Origin: an uncultured Methanobrevibacter sp.
Lineage (GTDB): Archaea > Methanobacteriota > Methanobacteria > Methanobacteriales > Methanobacteriaceae
Direction of reading: 5' to 3'
Assembly: GCF_900314695.1 (NCBI RefSeq)
Contig: NZ_OMWD01000042.1
Coordinates: forward strand, 1-10,007
Length of the DNA: 10,007 nt
Shown here in pieces: positions 1-6,642 of this stretch. The stretch's first letter is position 1. The number at the start of each line of letters is the position of its first letter. The notes beneath the pieces are model-generated. The model was not told the DNA's origin and did no database searches. It saw only the letters and a program-made list of their open reading frames with translations. A program made the translations under genes and the position numbers.

Positions 1-38
1 GCCTCAAAAAAACGCAAATAAAATAAAACACAATAAAA

Positions 39-599
39 TTAATTAAAAAAGACAGTACACCCAATAGTGCAATTCATCCACAACTTGCAGAAGTTGTGGC
101 ATTCTTGCATTTTAAAGATAAAACAAATCAAGCTTATTAAGAGCAATTCCTTTTCACTTAACTGTTGATTGTTTGATATTTTAGTATTAATCATATTTAA
201 AAATTCATCACCGTCATAACTTTTAAGCGAATGGATGTATATCGGAAAGCTTGAATCCGGATTGATTTTATAGCATTTTGTCTTTTCAGCCTCAACAGTG
301 CTTAAGACATGCACTTCAATGTCCTTTTGGGACTTGTTTTTCAAATGGTCAAATAATGCACTGTACAGTCTGAATCTCTTTTTGTCAGAAATGTCCACAT
401 ATGTGCTTTGAAATTCAAGTATGATTATTCTGTCTTCAAGTTCGAATACCATGTCTGGCTTGTATATCTTCGGATCTATGATGCCGTATTCAGTCTGATG
501 GACTTCAACGATTTTTCCTTCAATATTAATAATATCCATAAGTTCCTGTCCATATACTTGGCCCTGACTTTTGAAGATAACGTCCTCATGAAATTCCAT
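39..599 (-). CDS. Rpn/PD-(D/E)XK nuclease-family-like protein, C-terminus probably frameshifted or truncated
   Basis: A 186-residue product of a family common in Methanobrevibacter, related to the Rpn/transposase-associated PD-(D/E)XK fold. The nuclease-like core is visible: D49 in KPDMVFE, then E62-F-Q64 in the strand IIILEFQS (an ExQ variant of the D/ExK pair), then a basic helix around KRFRLY (residues 74-79). Residues 1-160 look normal, including the LSEKELLLISLICF stretch. After about residue 163 the reading becomes an unlikely Cys-rich tail (MQECHNFCKLWMNC), whereas the neighbouring frame reads MPQLLQVVDELHYW and stops at 43-45. I therefore suspect a lost base in the T run at 110-113. 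As I recall the family, members are longer. A GGGGG Shine-Dalgarno motif at 611-615 supports the ATG start. Substrate and role are unknown; family members are thought of as DNA nucleases or recombination-promoting proteins. The family assignment is moderate. Confidence 0.7.
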   Translation of the reverse strand: MEFHEDVIFKSQGQVYGQELMDIINIEGKIVEVHQTEYGIIDPKIYKPDMVFELEDRIIILEFQSTYVDISDKKRFRLYSALFDHLKNKSQKDIEVHVLSTVEAEKTKCYKINPDSSFPIYIHSLKSYDGDEFLNMINTKISNNQQLSEKELLLISLICFIFKMQECHNFCKLWMNCTIGCTVFFN

Positions 600-654
600 G
601 AAAATACCTGCCCCCTTAAAATTTAATTTCTAGAATTTATTATAAATTTAAAAA

Positions 655-668
655 GATATAAATCTTTT
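655..668 (-). promoter_or_regulatory. BRE/TATA promoter of the Rpn-like gene
   Basis: Read on the minus strand this is AAAAGATTTATATC, a good match to an archaeal BRE plus TATA box. Transcription would start near 632, giving a leader of about 33 nt that carries the GGGGG ribosome-binding motif at 611-615. A second AT-rich box at 636-649 is possible but would leave almost no leader. Inferred from spacing only. Confidence 0.5.
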
Positions 669-792
669 GTTATAGAATTAAAGCAATTTTATTAATTCAA
701 ATAAAGAAAATAATAACAAATCAATATTTACATGAAAAATCAATTTATTTGTACGGTTTTTTACAAGACGAAAGCAAAAATTATCCGAAGCC

Positions 793-808
793 ATTAAATC
801 TTTAAATA
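793..808 (+). promoter_or_regulatory. Promoter of the DUF192 gene, probably leaderless
   Basis: ATTAAATC followed by the TATA-like TTTAAATA at 801-808. The box centre lies about 27 nt before the ATG at 832, the usual distance to an archaeal transcription start, and no Shine-Dalgarno motif precedes the ATG. The mRNA would therefore begin at or next to the start codon. The rest of the 600-831 gap shows nothing beyond this and the divergent promoter. Confidence 0.5.
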
Positions 809-831
809 CTTAAAAAGAAAAAAATTAACCC

Positions 832-1158
832 ATGATTTTAAATAAAACAACCAATGAATTAATTAATATCAAAATAACATATGCAAATAAATTTTTCAAG
901 CGATTTAAAGGATTGATGGGGAAAAAAGATATTGACTTTGCAATATTGTTCTTAAACTTTAAAGACTCTTCAATACACACCCATTTCATGAGATTTGAAA
1001 TTGACGTATATTTTTTAGACAAAAATAAAGTGGTATTTGAAAAAACAAGTCTAAAACCTTGGAAATATTATAAACCTGAAAAACAAGCAAGATATATTTT
1101 AGAAACAAAAAAAGATTTGTTAAAAATAAGAATAGGAGATGAACTAGATTTTATCTAG
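832..1158 (+). CDS. DUF192 family protein
   Basis: A 108-residue DUF192 (PF02643) protein of the usual archaeal length. The recognisable family blocks are R24-FKGLMGK (residues 24-31), the central SIHTHFM (47-53), IDVYFLD (57-63), LKPWKYYKP (74-82) and the end pattern IGDELDF. The fold of the family is a small beta-rich domain; its biochemical function is unknown. No signal peptide or membrane segment is present, so it is probably cytoplasmic, whereas many bacterial DUF192 proteins are exported. The gene is alone on its strand. Its last 15 bases overlap the end of the convergent flavoprotein gene, so the two transcripts must be partly antisense. The start at 832 is the first ATG, placed at the expected transcription start site with no ribosome-binding motif. 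Confidence 0.88.
   Translation: MILNKTTNELINIKITYANKFFKRFKGLMGKKDIDFAILFLNFKDSSIHTHFMRFEIDVYFLDKNKVVFEKTSLKPWKYYKPEKQARYILETKKDLLKIRIGDELDFI
1144..1158. repeat. Inverted repeat spanning the tail-to-tail gene overlap
   Basis: CTAGA (1144-1148), a 5-nt spacer, TCTAG (1154-1158). The left arm carries the TAG stop of the minus-strand flavoprotein gene and the right arm the TAG stop of the DUF192 gene, so the overlap is exactly the length of the repeat. The stem is only 5 bp and has no T tract directly after it on either strand, so it is at best a weak bidirectional terminator. Confidence 0.5.
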
Positions 1159-1836
1159 AATTTCATCTGGAGTTTCAAATATCTTAATATTGTCAATGCT
1201 TTCCAATTTACGGGTATTTTCAATGTCAATGTCCCTCATATATATTGTAATAATTTTACCTTCTGAAATCGCATCATAAGGACATGAGTTTCTGCACAAT
1301 CCACAGCCAATGCATTTTGTAAGGTCAATTTCTGAATGAGGGATAATGGCGCCCTGTTCACATGAAAGAGCAGCTACACAATCATCACAATCCTGACATT
1401 TAGACAGTTCAATTTTAGAAGGCAGAACTGTATCAATTGGTCCTGGATGGATGTCTACAGGTACCATATACACTGGAACGGCACCCTTTCCGGATTGTGC
1501 AACGGCATTTGTAACCAATGTGTCAGCTATTCCATAGACAATCTTTGAAACTGTATTTGCTGTAGCCGGTGAAACTATTGTTAGGTCATATTTGCCTAAA
1601 GATAGGCGGCCTGTAATTGGATATGAAAATTTTTGGTTTGAATCAGTGGCTAATTCACGATATTTACCGCCTGTTAAACGTTCAACACGTTCATAAAGTC
1701 CATACATCTTAAGAACTTCTTCTGCAGCGCCTGACAAAAATATTGTAACTTCATGTTCACCGGCCAGTTTTTCAGCCAACTGAACGGATTCACGAAGTAA
1801 ATGACCAGCTCCAGTAAATGCAAATGCGATTCTCAT
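1144..1836 (-). CDS. dmrX: Iron-sulfur flavoprotein, probable dihydromethanopterin reductase (acceptor), DmrX-like
   Basis: A 230-residue fusion of an FMN-binding flavoprotein domain (about residues 1-140) and a two-cluster ferredoxin domain (145-195). The flavoprotein part shows TGAGHLLRES (8-17) and the FMN-site block SPATANTVSKIVYGIADTL (89-107), as in the MJ0208-type archaeoflavoproteins. The cluster ligands are C147-C150-C153-C159, with a slightly unusual last spacing, and the canonical C175-C178-C181-C185-P. The Methanosarcina mazei DmrX of this architecture reduces dihydromethanopterin to tetrahydromethanopterin, a step needed when methanopterin is synthesised or oxidised. The start codon lies one base after the glyA stop (TAA-A-ATG) with no ribosome-binding motif of its own, so translation is probably coupled to glyA. 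The family call is firm. The exact substrate is inferred from homology and from the glyA neighbour. Confidence 0.82.
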   Translation of the reverse strand: MRIAFAFTGAGHLLRESVQLAEKLAGEHEVTIFLSGAAEEVLKMYGLYERVERLTGGKYRELATDSNQKFSYPITGRLSLGKYDLTIVSPATANTVSKIVYGIADTLVTNAVAQSGKGAVPVYMVPVDIHPGPIDTVLPSKIELSKCQDCDDCVAALSCEQGAIIPHSEIDLTKCIGCGLCRNSCPYDAISEGKIITIYMRDIDIENTRKLESIDNIKIFETPDEILDKI

Positions 1837-1837
1837 T

Positions 1838-3109
1838 TTAATCTAATCTGTGATATTGATAAGCTTCTCTGTCTGAAAATGCGTAATCGAGTTTTGTGTA
1901 TTGGTTCATGAATTCAGCTACTTCATCAGCAATGTCTTCCTTATCTACAGCCACACGTTTAATGAATTCAGCAACTTCATCCATTTCTTTTTCTTTTAAA
2001 CCTCTTCTGGTAATTTCCTGAGTACCTATTCTAATACCTGACGGATTGTCGGAGTTGTCCCTGTCATCTCCAGGAAGGAGGTTTTTGTTTAAGATTACGT
2101 TATTGTCTGCCAATTCTTTTGCAATGTCGGAAGCTGATCTGATATCGGATAAGTTTACAGCAATTTGGTGGGATTGTGTGAATCCTAAGTCTTCACATAA
2201 TACGTTGAATCCTCTTTCATACATTGCCTGACCTAATGCCTGTGCATTTTTAATGATTTGTTTTGCGTAAGCTTCACCGAATTCCAACATTTCTGCAGTT
2301 GCAATACCTAAACCAAGCAAGTGGTGTAAATGGTGGTTACTTACAACACCAGGGAATACTGCCTTATCAATGATTTCCTCATTTTCTTTGTGTGAGAGAA
2401 TAATTCCTCCTTGAGGGCCAGGGAATGTCTTGTGGGTACTTCCCATCATCAAGTCTGCCCCTTCTTTTAAAGGTTGCTGGAATTGTCCTCCAGCAATAAG
2501 ACCTAAAACGTGAGCTCCGTCATACATTATAGTAGCTCCAACTTCATCAGCAGCTTCACGAGCTTCCTTAATAGGATGAGGGAATAAGAATAAGCTTCCA
2601 CCGAATAAAACGATTTTTGGTTTTTCTTCCAATATCTTTTTGTTCATTGCATCGATGTCAATGTTCATGATATTGTGATCTAAAGGATGGAAAACAGTTT
2701 TTAGACCATGAATACCTGCAGCACTTACATCAGCGTGAGAAATGTGTCCTCCTGATGGAACTTCCAAAGCCATTACTTTATCTCCAGGTTTTGAAAATCC
2801 AAAGAAAGCTGCAAGATTTGCTGTTACTCCTGAAACTGGTTGAACATTTGCATAATCACAGTCATAGACTTCACAAGAAAGTTTTTTGGTTTTATCTTCA
2901 ATCAAATCAATGTATTGACATCCTTCGTAAAATCTTTCAAATGCTTGTCCTTCAGCATATCTGTGAGCAAAATCAGTTGCAACAGCCTCAGTTACTTCCA
3001 AACTAGTTACATTTTCAGAAGCAATCATATTAATACTGTTTCTCATATATTCAGTATGTTCTTTTGCAATTTTTTCAAAGTTTAAAATTTCGTCATGATA
3101 ATTAGCCAT
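1838..3109 (-). CDS. glyA: Serine hydroxymethyltransferase
   Basis: A full-length 423-residue SHMT, a cytoplasmic PLP enzyme that interconverts serine and glycine with transfer of a one-carbon unit; methanogen enzymes use tetrahydromethanopterin instead of tetrahydrofolate. Visible landmarks are NMIASEN (27-33), HRYAEG (49-54), the YDGAH aspartate D197 that contacts the PLP ring, the Schiff-base lysine K227 in GSTHKTFPGPQGG (223-235), and the SGIRIGTQEITRRG block (357-370) with R360 for the substrate carboxylate. The ATG at 3107-3109 is preceded by AGGTG at 3116-3120, a good Shine-Dalgarno motif. It is followed one base later by the DmrX-like gene, a likely two-gene operon for C1-carrier metabolism. 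The 74-bp gap to the upstream MFS gene has no clear terminator, so some read-through from that gene is possible. Confidence 0.97.
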   Translation of the reverse strand: MANYHDEILNFEKIAKEHTEYMRNSINMIASENVTSLEVTEAVATDFAHRYAEGQAFERFYEGCQYIDLIEDKTKKLSCEVYDCDYANVQPVSGVTANLAAFFGFSKPGDKVMALEVPSGGHISHADVSAAGIHGLKTVFHPLDHNIMNIDIDAMNKKILEEKPKIVLFGGSLFLFPHPIKEAREAADEVGATIMYDGAHVLGLIAGGQFQQPLKEGADLMMGSTHKTFPGPQGGIILSHKENEEIIDKAVFPGVVSNHHLHHLLGLGIATAEMLEFGEAYAKQIIKNAQALGQAMYERGFNVLCEDLGFTQSHQIAVNLSDIRSASDIAKELADNNVILNKNLLPGDDRDNSDNPSGIRIGTQEITRRGLKEKEMDEVAEFIKRVAVDKEDIADEVAEFMNQYTKLDYAFSDREAYQYHRLD

Positions 3110-3129
3110 TTACTACACCTAATATCCAA

Positions 3130-3155
3130 TTAAATATTTATGATTTAATTTTTGT
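3130..3155 (-). promoter_or_regulatory. Candidate glyA promoter
   Basis: On the minus strand the segment contains AATTAAATCATAAATATTTA, with two overlapping TATA-like boxes. The upstream box (centre near 3148) would start transcription near 3122, just ahead of the AGGTG ribosome-binding motif. The base composition is so AT-rich that this is a weak call. Confidence 0.35.
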
Positions 3156-3183
3156 TTATCTTCTAATATAAGAGTTATGAAAA

Positions 3184-4344
3184 TCAGCTATATTTCAAAC
3201 TTATTTTTAATACCGAAATAACATACACTATCATGACAAATGCAATGATTAAAAATAGGAATCCACCAATAAATATGGACATTACGCCAAAGCCATCTAC
3301 CATAAATCCGCCTATTGCTATACCAATAGCTATTCCACCATTTAAAACACTTAAAAATATTCCGTTTGCAAGTTCGGGACTTTTAGGCAGTAATGATGTT
3401 TCAATATACTGGATAAGATTATATCCCATTCCGTCAAGAATTCCAAAAATCAATATTAATGCCAAAACTGCTATCAAATAATTTGAAAAGAAATACAATA
3501 ATGCAAATACCAAGGCACATACAATTTGAAAAACAATTAATGTGGCCTTATCCCTAATGACAATTAGTTTTCCTCCAAGCCAGGTTCCAAAAATTGAAAA
3601 TATTCCATATGTTAACAGAACCATGCTTAATTTGTATGTGTAAATTTGACTAACAGCCTGCAGGAAATATGGAATGTAGTTGTAAACCATGCTTGCACCA
3701 ATCGGCATCATAACTATTCCTATTGTAGATAATATGAATTCCCTGGATTTCAAACTTGAAAAAGGTACTTCATAGCTTTTCGATTTGCCGGGGATTTTTG
3801 GAAAGAATATTAAAATCAAAATCAATGTCAAAAAGTTTATTGCAAAAATCCAAGTCATTGCAGCCTTATATCCCAATATCGTACCGAAACCTGTTGTTAT
3901 TGGAAGACCTATGATGCTTCCAACAGAAATTCCAAGTAAAATCTTAGTTATATAGTCTTGTTTTTGATTAATTGGGGCAATTTCTTCACAAACTGTCAAG
4001 GCCAGTGAAATGAAAGCGGGATATACTACAGCAGAAAGAATTCTGAATATTGAAGCTATTAAAACATTGTCTGTAAAAATAATGATAAAATTGGATATTG
4101 CAAAGACGCCTAATATAAAGGCAAATGTTTTCTTTCTTTCATACTTTGAAAATAAGATGGGTATGAACAACCCACTTAGTGCAATCGTGAATGTAAATGA
4201 ACTGACATATAAACCGGAAATAGAAATCGATGTGTTAAAATACTCGGATATTTGAGAAATGATTCCTATGATGCTTAAAGGAGTATTGATACCAAAGGTA
4301 GACAGCATCAAGATATACAAAAGCAGTTTCGGATTATATTTCAT
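3184..4344 (-). CDS. Major facilitator superfamily transporter (DHA1-like efflux type)
   Basis: A 386-residue integral membrane protein with about 12 hydrophobic helices, the normal MFS length. The loop between helices 2 and 3 has SKYERKKTF (66-74), a degenerate form of the MFS motif A, and a charged central loop (FFPKIPGKSKS) separates the two six-helix halves. The C-terminal half contains GGFMVDGFG near helix 11. Helix style and length resemble bacterial DHA1 sugar or drug exporters such as AraJ/YdhP, but the substrate cannot be read from the sequence. The frame is open upstream to a TTG at 4366-4368 and an ATG at 4357-4359. I chose the ATG at 4342-4344 because GGGA at 4354-4357 lies 9 nt before it and the protein then begins MKYNPKLLLY, directly before helix 1. 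The 4359 start (391 residues) remains possible. Confidence 0.88.
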   Translation of the reverse strand: MKYNPKLLLYILMLSTFGINTPLSIIGIISQISEYFNTSISISGLYVSSFTFTIALSGLFIPILFSKYERKKTFAFILGVFAISNFIIIFTDNVLIASIFRILSAVVYPAFISLALTVCEEIAPINQKQDYITKILLGISVGSIIGLPITTGFGTILGYKAAMTWIFAINFLTLILILIFFPKIPGKSKSYEVPFSSLKSREFILSTIGIVMMPIGASMVYNYIPYFLQAVSQIYTYKLSMVLLTYGIFSIFGTWLGGKLIVIRDKATLIVFQIVCALVFALLYFFSNYLIAVLALILIFGILDGMGYNLIQYIETSLLPKSPELANGIFLSVLNGGIAIGIAIGGFMVDGFGVMSIFIGGFLFLIIAFVMIVYVISVLKISLKYS

Positions 4345-4384
4345 ATTATCAGTTCCCATTAATAACAATAGTTATGTAAAAAAT

Positions 4385-4398
4385 AACATATAACCTTT
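4385..4398 (-). promoter_or_regulatory. Candidate promoter of the MFS gene
   Basis: On the minus strand this reads AAAGGTTATATGTT, a purine-rich BRE-like stretch plus a TATA-like box. The predicted start of transcription is near 4362, just upstream of either possible ATG. The rest of the 4369-4562 gap shows no coding signal. Confidence 0.4.
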
Positions 4399-4537
4399 AA
4401 GAAAAATCATTGAAATTAAAAATATGAGCCATAATTGCAATGCCTTCAGCCATAGTTTTCATAATTTCATTAAGTTATTTCATTAACATGAATGATTTGA
4501 AAAATTGAAGCTGAAATAAAAATAGAAGGTATATTTG

Positions 4538-4584
4538 AAAAATAAAAATAATGTAAGTACAATTATCTGATGAAAATTGTACTT
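4538..4584 (-). terminator. Hairpin terminator overlapping the end of the surface-protein gene
   Basis: A perfect 10-bp inverted repeat, AAGTACAATT (4555-4564) and AATTGTACTT (4575-4584), with a 10-nt loop. On the minus strand it is followed by a T-rich stretch (ATTATTTTTATTTTTC). The TAA stop at 4563-4565 lies at the loop/stem boundary, so the upstream arm encodes the last residues of the protein. Stem plus T tract is the pattern of an intrinsic terminator for the surface-protein mRNA. Confidence 0.7.
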
Positions 4585-6401
4585 TTAGCCGAAATTAAAT
4601 ATTTATTATTTGCAGGACTTATTGCAACTCTATATTTTCCATTCAATAATTTCTTTGTGTTCAATTTTGCAATGCCTTTGGAATCCGTTTTAATAATGAA
4701 ATATTTATTAAATTTATCTGCAGCGAGTTTAACTTTAATTTTTATTCCCCTAACGACCTTTTTAGTTGATTTATCTTTAACCTTTACCTTAAAGTATTGG
4801 GTCTTATTGAATTTGTTGGTCACTTTAGGAGCACTAACTATAGTGGCTTTTTTAATTAACTTATCTATATTTCCAAACTTCTGAGTTCCAATATGAATAA
4901 ACCTAGGACTGTATGGAAGTCTATTTTTGCTGAAAAACTTGTTTTTGAAATAAACATTATCTTTTAAATGAGCAGATGACCTTCCAACTAGTTTTCCGTT
5001 GTCATTTGCAGAGTAAGCCTTGACCATAGAAGTGGTTTTGTAATTTTTATTTGTTTTAGCTTTCCAGTGAAATACTGTTATATCTCGCCTGTTTTCACCA
5101 TATCTATCAGTAGCCCCTACCTTAATCGCTGCCTTAACAGGATTAGTACTGTATTTTGTATAAGTGCTGTGACGATAATATGACCTGAAATTAGGAGAGC
5201 AAGAGAATTCTCCAGGCTTTAATTTTCCAGTAATATAGCCGGATTGCCAAACAACTGCATATTTTCCGTTAGGTGCTTTTATTGAAAAGTGGCCAAATCC
5301 TATACTTCGCTTATAACTTAATATCTTTTTCAGATATTTACCTTGGATTTTATTAGATTTAACCATTTTTTCTGCCATATTCATTATAGATTTTATAACA
5401 GGCACATCATCAAGTCCGCCATTACCTACAACCCAACCAGTGGAACTTACAATTAAATGAACAAAATAACTACCTGATGTTTTATAATGTTTTATTGCAG
5501 CTTTACCTGCCCATTTAAAAGTACCAACCTTAATATCGGCATCTCCTAAGTTGTCTCTTCTAAAACCACCTACACATTCAGAATCACTCACCTGCAAGAA
5601 AAATGAACAGCAGTCTTCTCCCTTTGGAGGCTTTACATTCACTGTGACCTTTTTGTTGGAGTTTTTATAAGAAACATATTCCTTATTTTTTGAATCATCT
5701 ATTTTAGCAGAAATTTTATATTTACCCACTGTAAGATTTTTACTTAATTTTGCATATCCTTTTTTATCAGTTGTTGCCCAATAATAGGAATATTTCTTTG
5801 TTCTTGGATTATAGAGTTTAAACTTAACTTTAATGCCGCCAACTGCATTTTTTGTAATCTCATTGTATATTTTTACTTTAAAAAATAGACCAGATGCAAA
5901 ATAAGTATTGTAATTACTCATTTTAATGTTCAATGGAGCTTTTTTGATTATTATTTTTGAAGTTGCAGCTGTTGAATTATAATCGCCATCACCTTCGAAA
6001 GTAAGTTTCACCTCGTAGGTATTTGGTTTAAGATTTAAGGATAAAATTGATTTTCCGTTTTTATCTGTTGTTCTTTTGTAAATTTTATCATTGATCTGTA
6101 TTTTTATTGTTTTGTTTTGAATAGACTGATTATTTGAATCTTTCAAATAACTAACAAGAGTCATTTTTTCTTTATAGTACGAGACAGTATTTTTTACATC
6201 AATATGTGTTGTTTTTTGATTGTCAATAATGCTTTCATTGACCTGTGAAAAATCCTTTTCAATATTTTCTTCCATTAAGACAGTCTCATCGAAATCTGTG
6301 CCTTGAATATTGTCAGTCATATTTTCAGATGCGCTGACAACACCCAAACATAATGAAAGTAAAAACAACATCAAAATAATTAATAAACTTCTTTTAAACA
6401 T
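4563..6401 (-). CDS. Secreted Ig-repeat (adhesin-like) protein with an unassigned central cysteine domain
   Basis: A 612-residue Lys-rich exported protein. Residues 1-24 form a Sec signal peptide (MFKRS, hydrophobic core, VSA|SE). After a linker come two Ig-like repeats (about 66-155 and 156-257), each ending in the TTDKxGxxxLxxNL...GxYxxxxxF type strand pattern common in archaeal surface proteins. A central domain follows (about 261-515), and a third Ig-like repeat closes the protein (520-612: IKTDSKGIAKLN...GKYRVAI). The central domain begins DCCSFFLQ (C264, C265), then GGFRRDN (278-284), SSTGWVVGNGG (319-329), GFGHFSIKAPNGKYAVVW (368-385) and NRRDITVFHW (437-446). I do not recognise it with certainty; it weakly recalls Ntn-type acyltransferase/choloylglycine hydrolase (C45/C59) proteins. 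No membrane anchor or pseudomurein-binding repeat is visible. The ATG at 6399-6401 has a GGGG motif at 6407-6410. Surface attachment is inferred. Confidence 0.85.
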   Translation of the reverse strand: MFKRSLLIILMLFLLSLCLGVVSASENMTDNIQGTDFDETVLMEENIEKDFSQVNESIIDNQKTTHIDVKNTVSYYKEKMTLVSYLKDSNNQSIQNKTIKIQINDKIYKRTTDKNGKSILSLNLKPNTYEVKLTFEGDGDYNSTAATSKIIIKKAPLNIKMSNYNTYFASGLFFKVKIYNEITKNAVGGIKVKFKLYNPRTKKYSYYWATTDKKGYAKLSKNLTVGKYKISAKIDDSKNKEYVSYKNSNKKVTVNVKPPKGEDCCSFFLQVSDSECVGGFRRDNLGDADIKVGTFKWAGKAAIKHYKTSGSYFVHLIVSSTGWVVGNGGLDDVPVIKSIMNMAEKMVKSNKIQGKYLKKILSYKRSIGFGHFSIKAPNGKYAVVWQSGYITGKLKPGEFSCSPNFRSYYRHSTYTKYSTNPVKAAIKVGATDRYGENRRDITVFHWKAKTNKNYKTTSMVKAYSANDNGKLVGRSSAHLKDNVYFKNKFFSKNRLPYSPRFIHIGTQKFGNIDKLIKKATIVSAPKVTNKFNKTQYFKVKVKDKSTKKVVRGIKIKVKLAADKFNKYFIIKTDSKGIAKLNTKKLLNGKYRVAISPANNKYLISAKSTIFIR

Positions 6402-6420
6402 GTTTTCCCCAATTAATTGA

Positions 6421-6440
6421 TTTATTATATATTATGTATT
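6421..6440 (-). promoter_or_regulatory. Candidate promoter of the surface-protein gene
   Basis: On the minus strand the segment reads AATACATAATATATAATAAA, a TATA-rich element close to the ATG. Spacing to the GGGG ribosome-binding motif is tight, so the true box may lie slightly further upstream (6441-6455). The remainder of 6402-6600 shows no gene. Confidence 0.35.
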
Positions 6441-6599
6441 TACAACTATATTAGTTTTTACAGCATTTAAGAAATAGTTTAAATCAATCAACAAAAGATT
6501 CCAAAATGATTGTCAAAAATGATAAATTTTAAAAAATAATGTCTTATTAAAAAATCGGATGAAAAAACACCAAAAAAAGCCTATAAAATTTTACAAACT

Positions 6600-6639
6600 C
6601 AAAAAAAATAAAAAAAAAGAAATAGAGAATGAATCTCTA
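6600..6639 (-). terminator. Intrinsic terminator of hdrA
   Basis: Three bases after the hdrA TAG stop (6643-6645) is a perfect 6-bp stem, TAGAGA (6623-6628) and TCTCTA (6634-6639), with a 5-nt loop. On the minus strand a run of T residues interrupted only by a C and an A follows (6601-6622). Hairpin plus long T tract directly after the stop codon makes this the clearest terminator in the window. Confidence 0.8.
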
Positions 6640-6642
6640 AAT

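Noticed and set aside
408..626. Plus-strand open frame of 72 codons
   Set aside because: It is opposite the Rpn-like gene, has no promoter-plus-start arrangement, and its translation resembles no protein family; an antisense shadow.
2755..3085. Two overlapping plus-strand frames inside glyA
   Set aside because: They are antisense to a highly conserved part of SHMT and are Leu/His- or Phe/Ser-rich as expected of shadow frames.
4570..4884. Plus-strand frame of 104 codons with hydrophobic translation
   Set aside because: It is the reverse complement of the Lys-rich third Ig repeat; Lys codons AAA read as TTT (Phe) on the other strand, which explains the membrane-like look.
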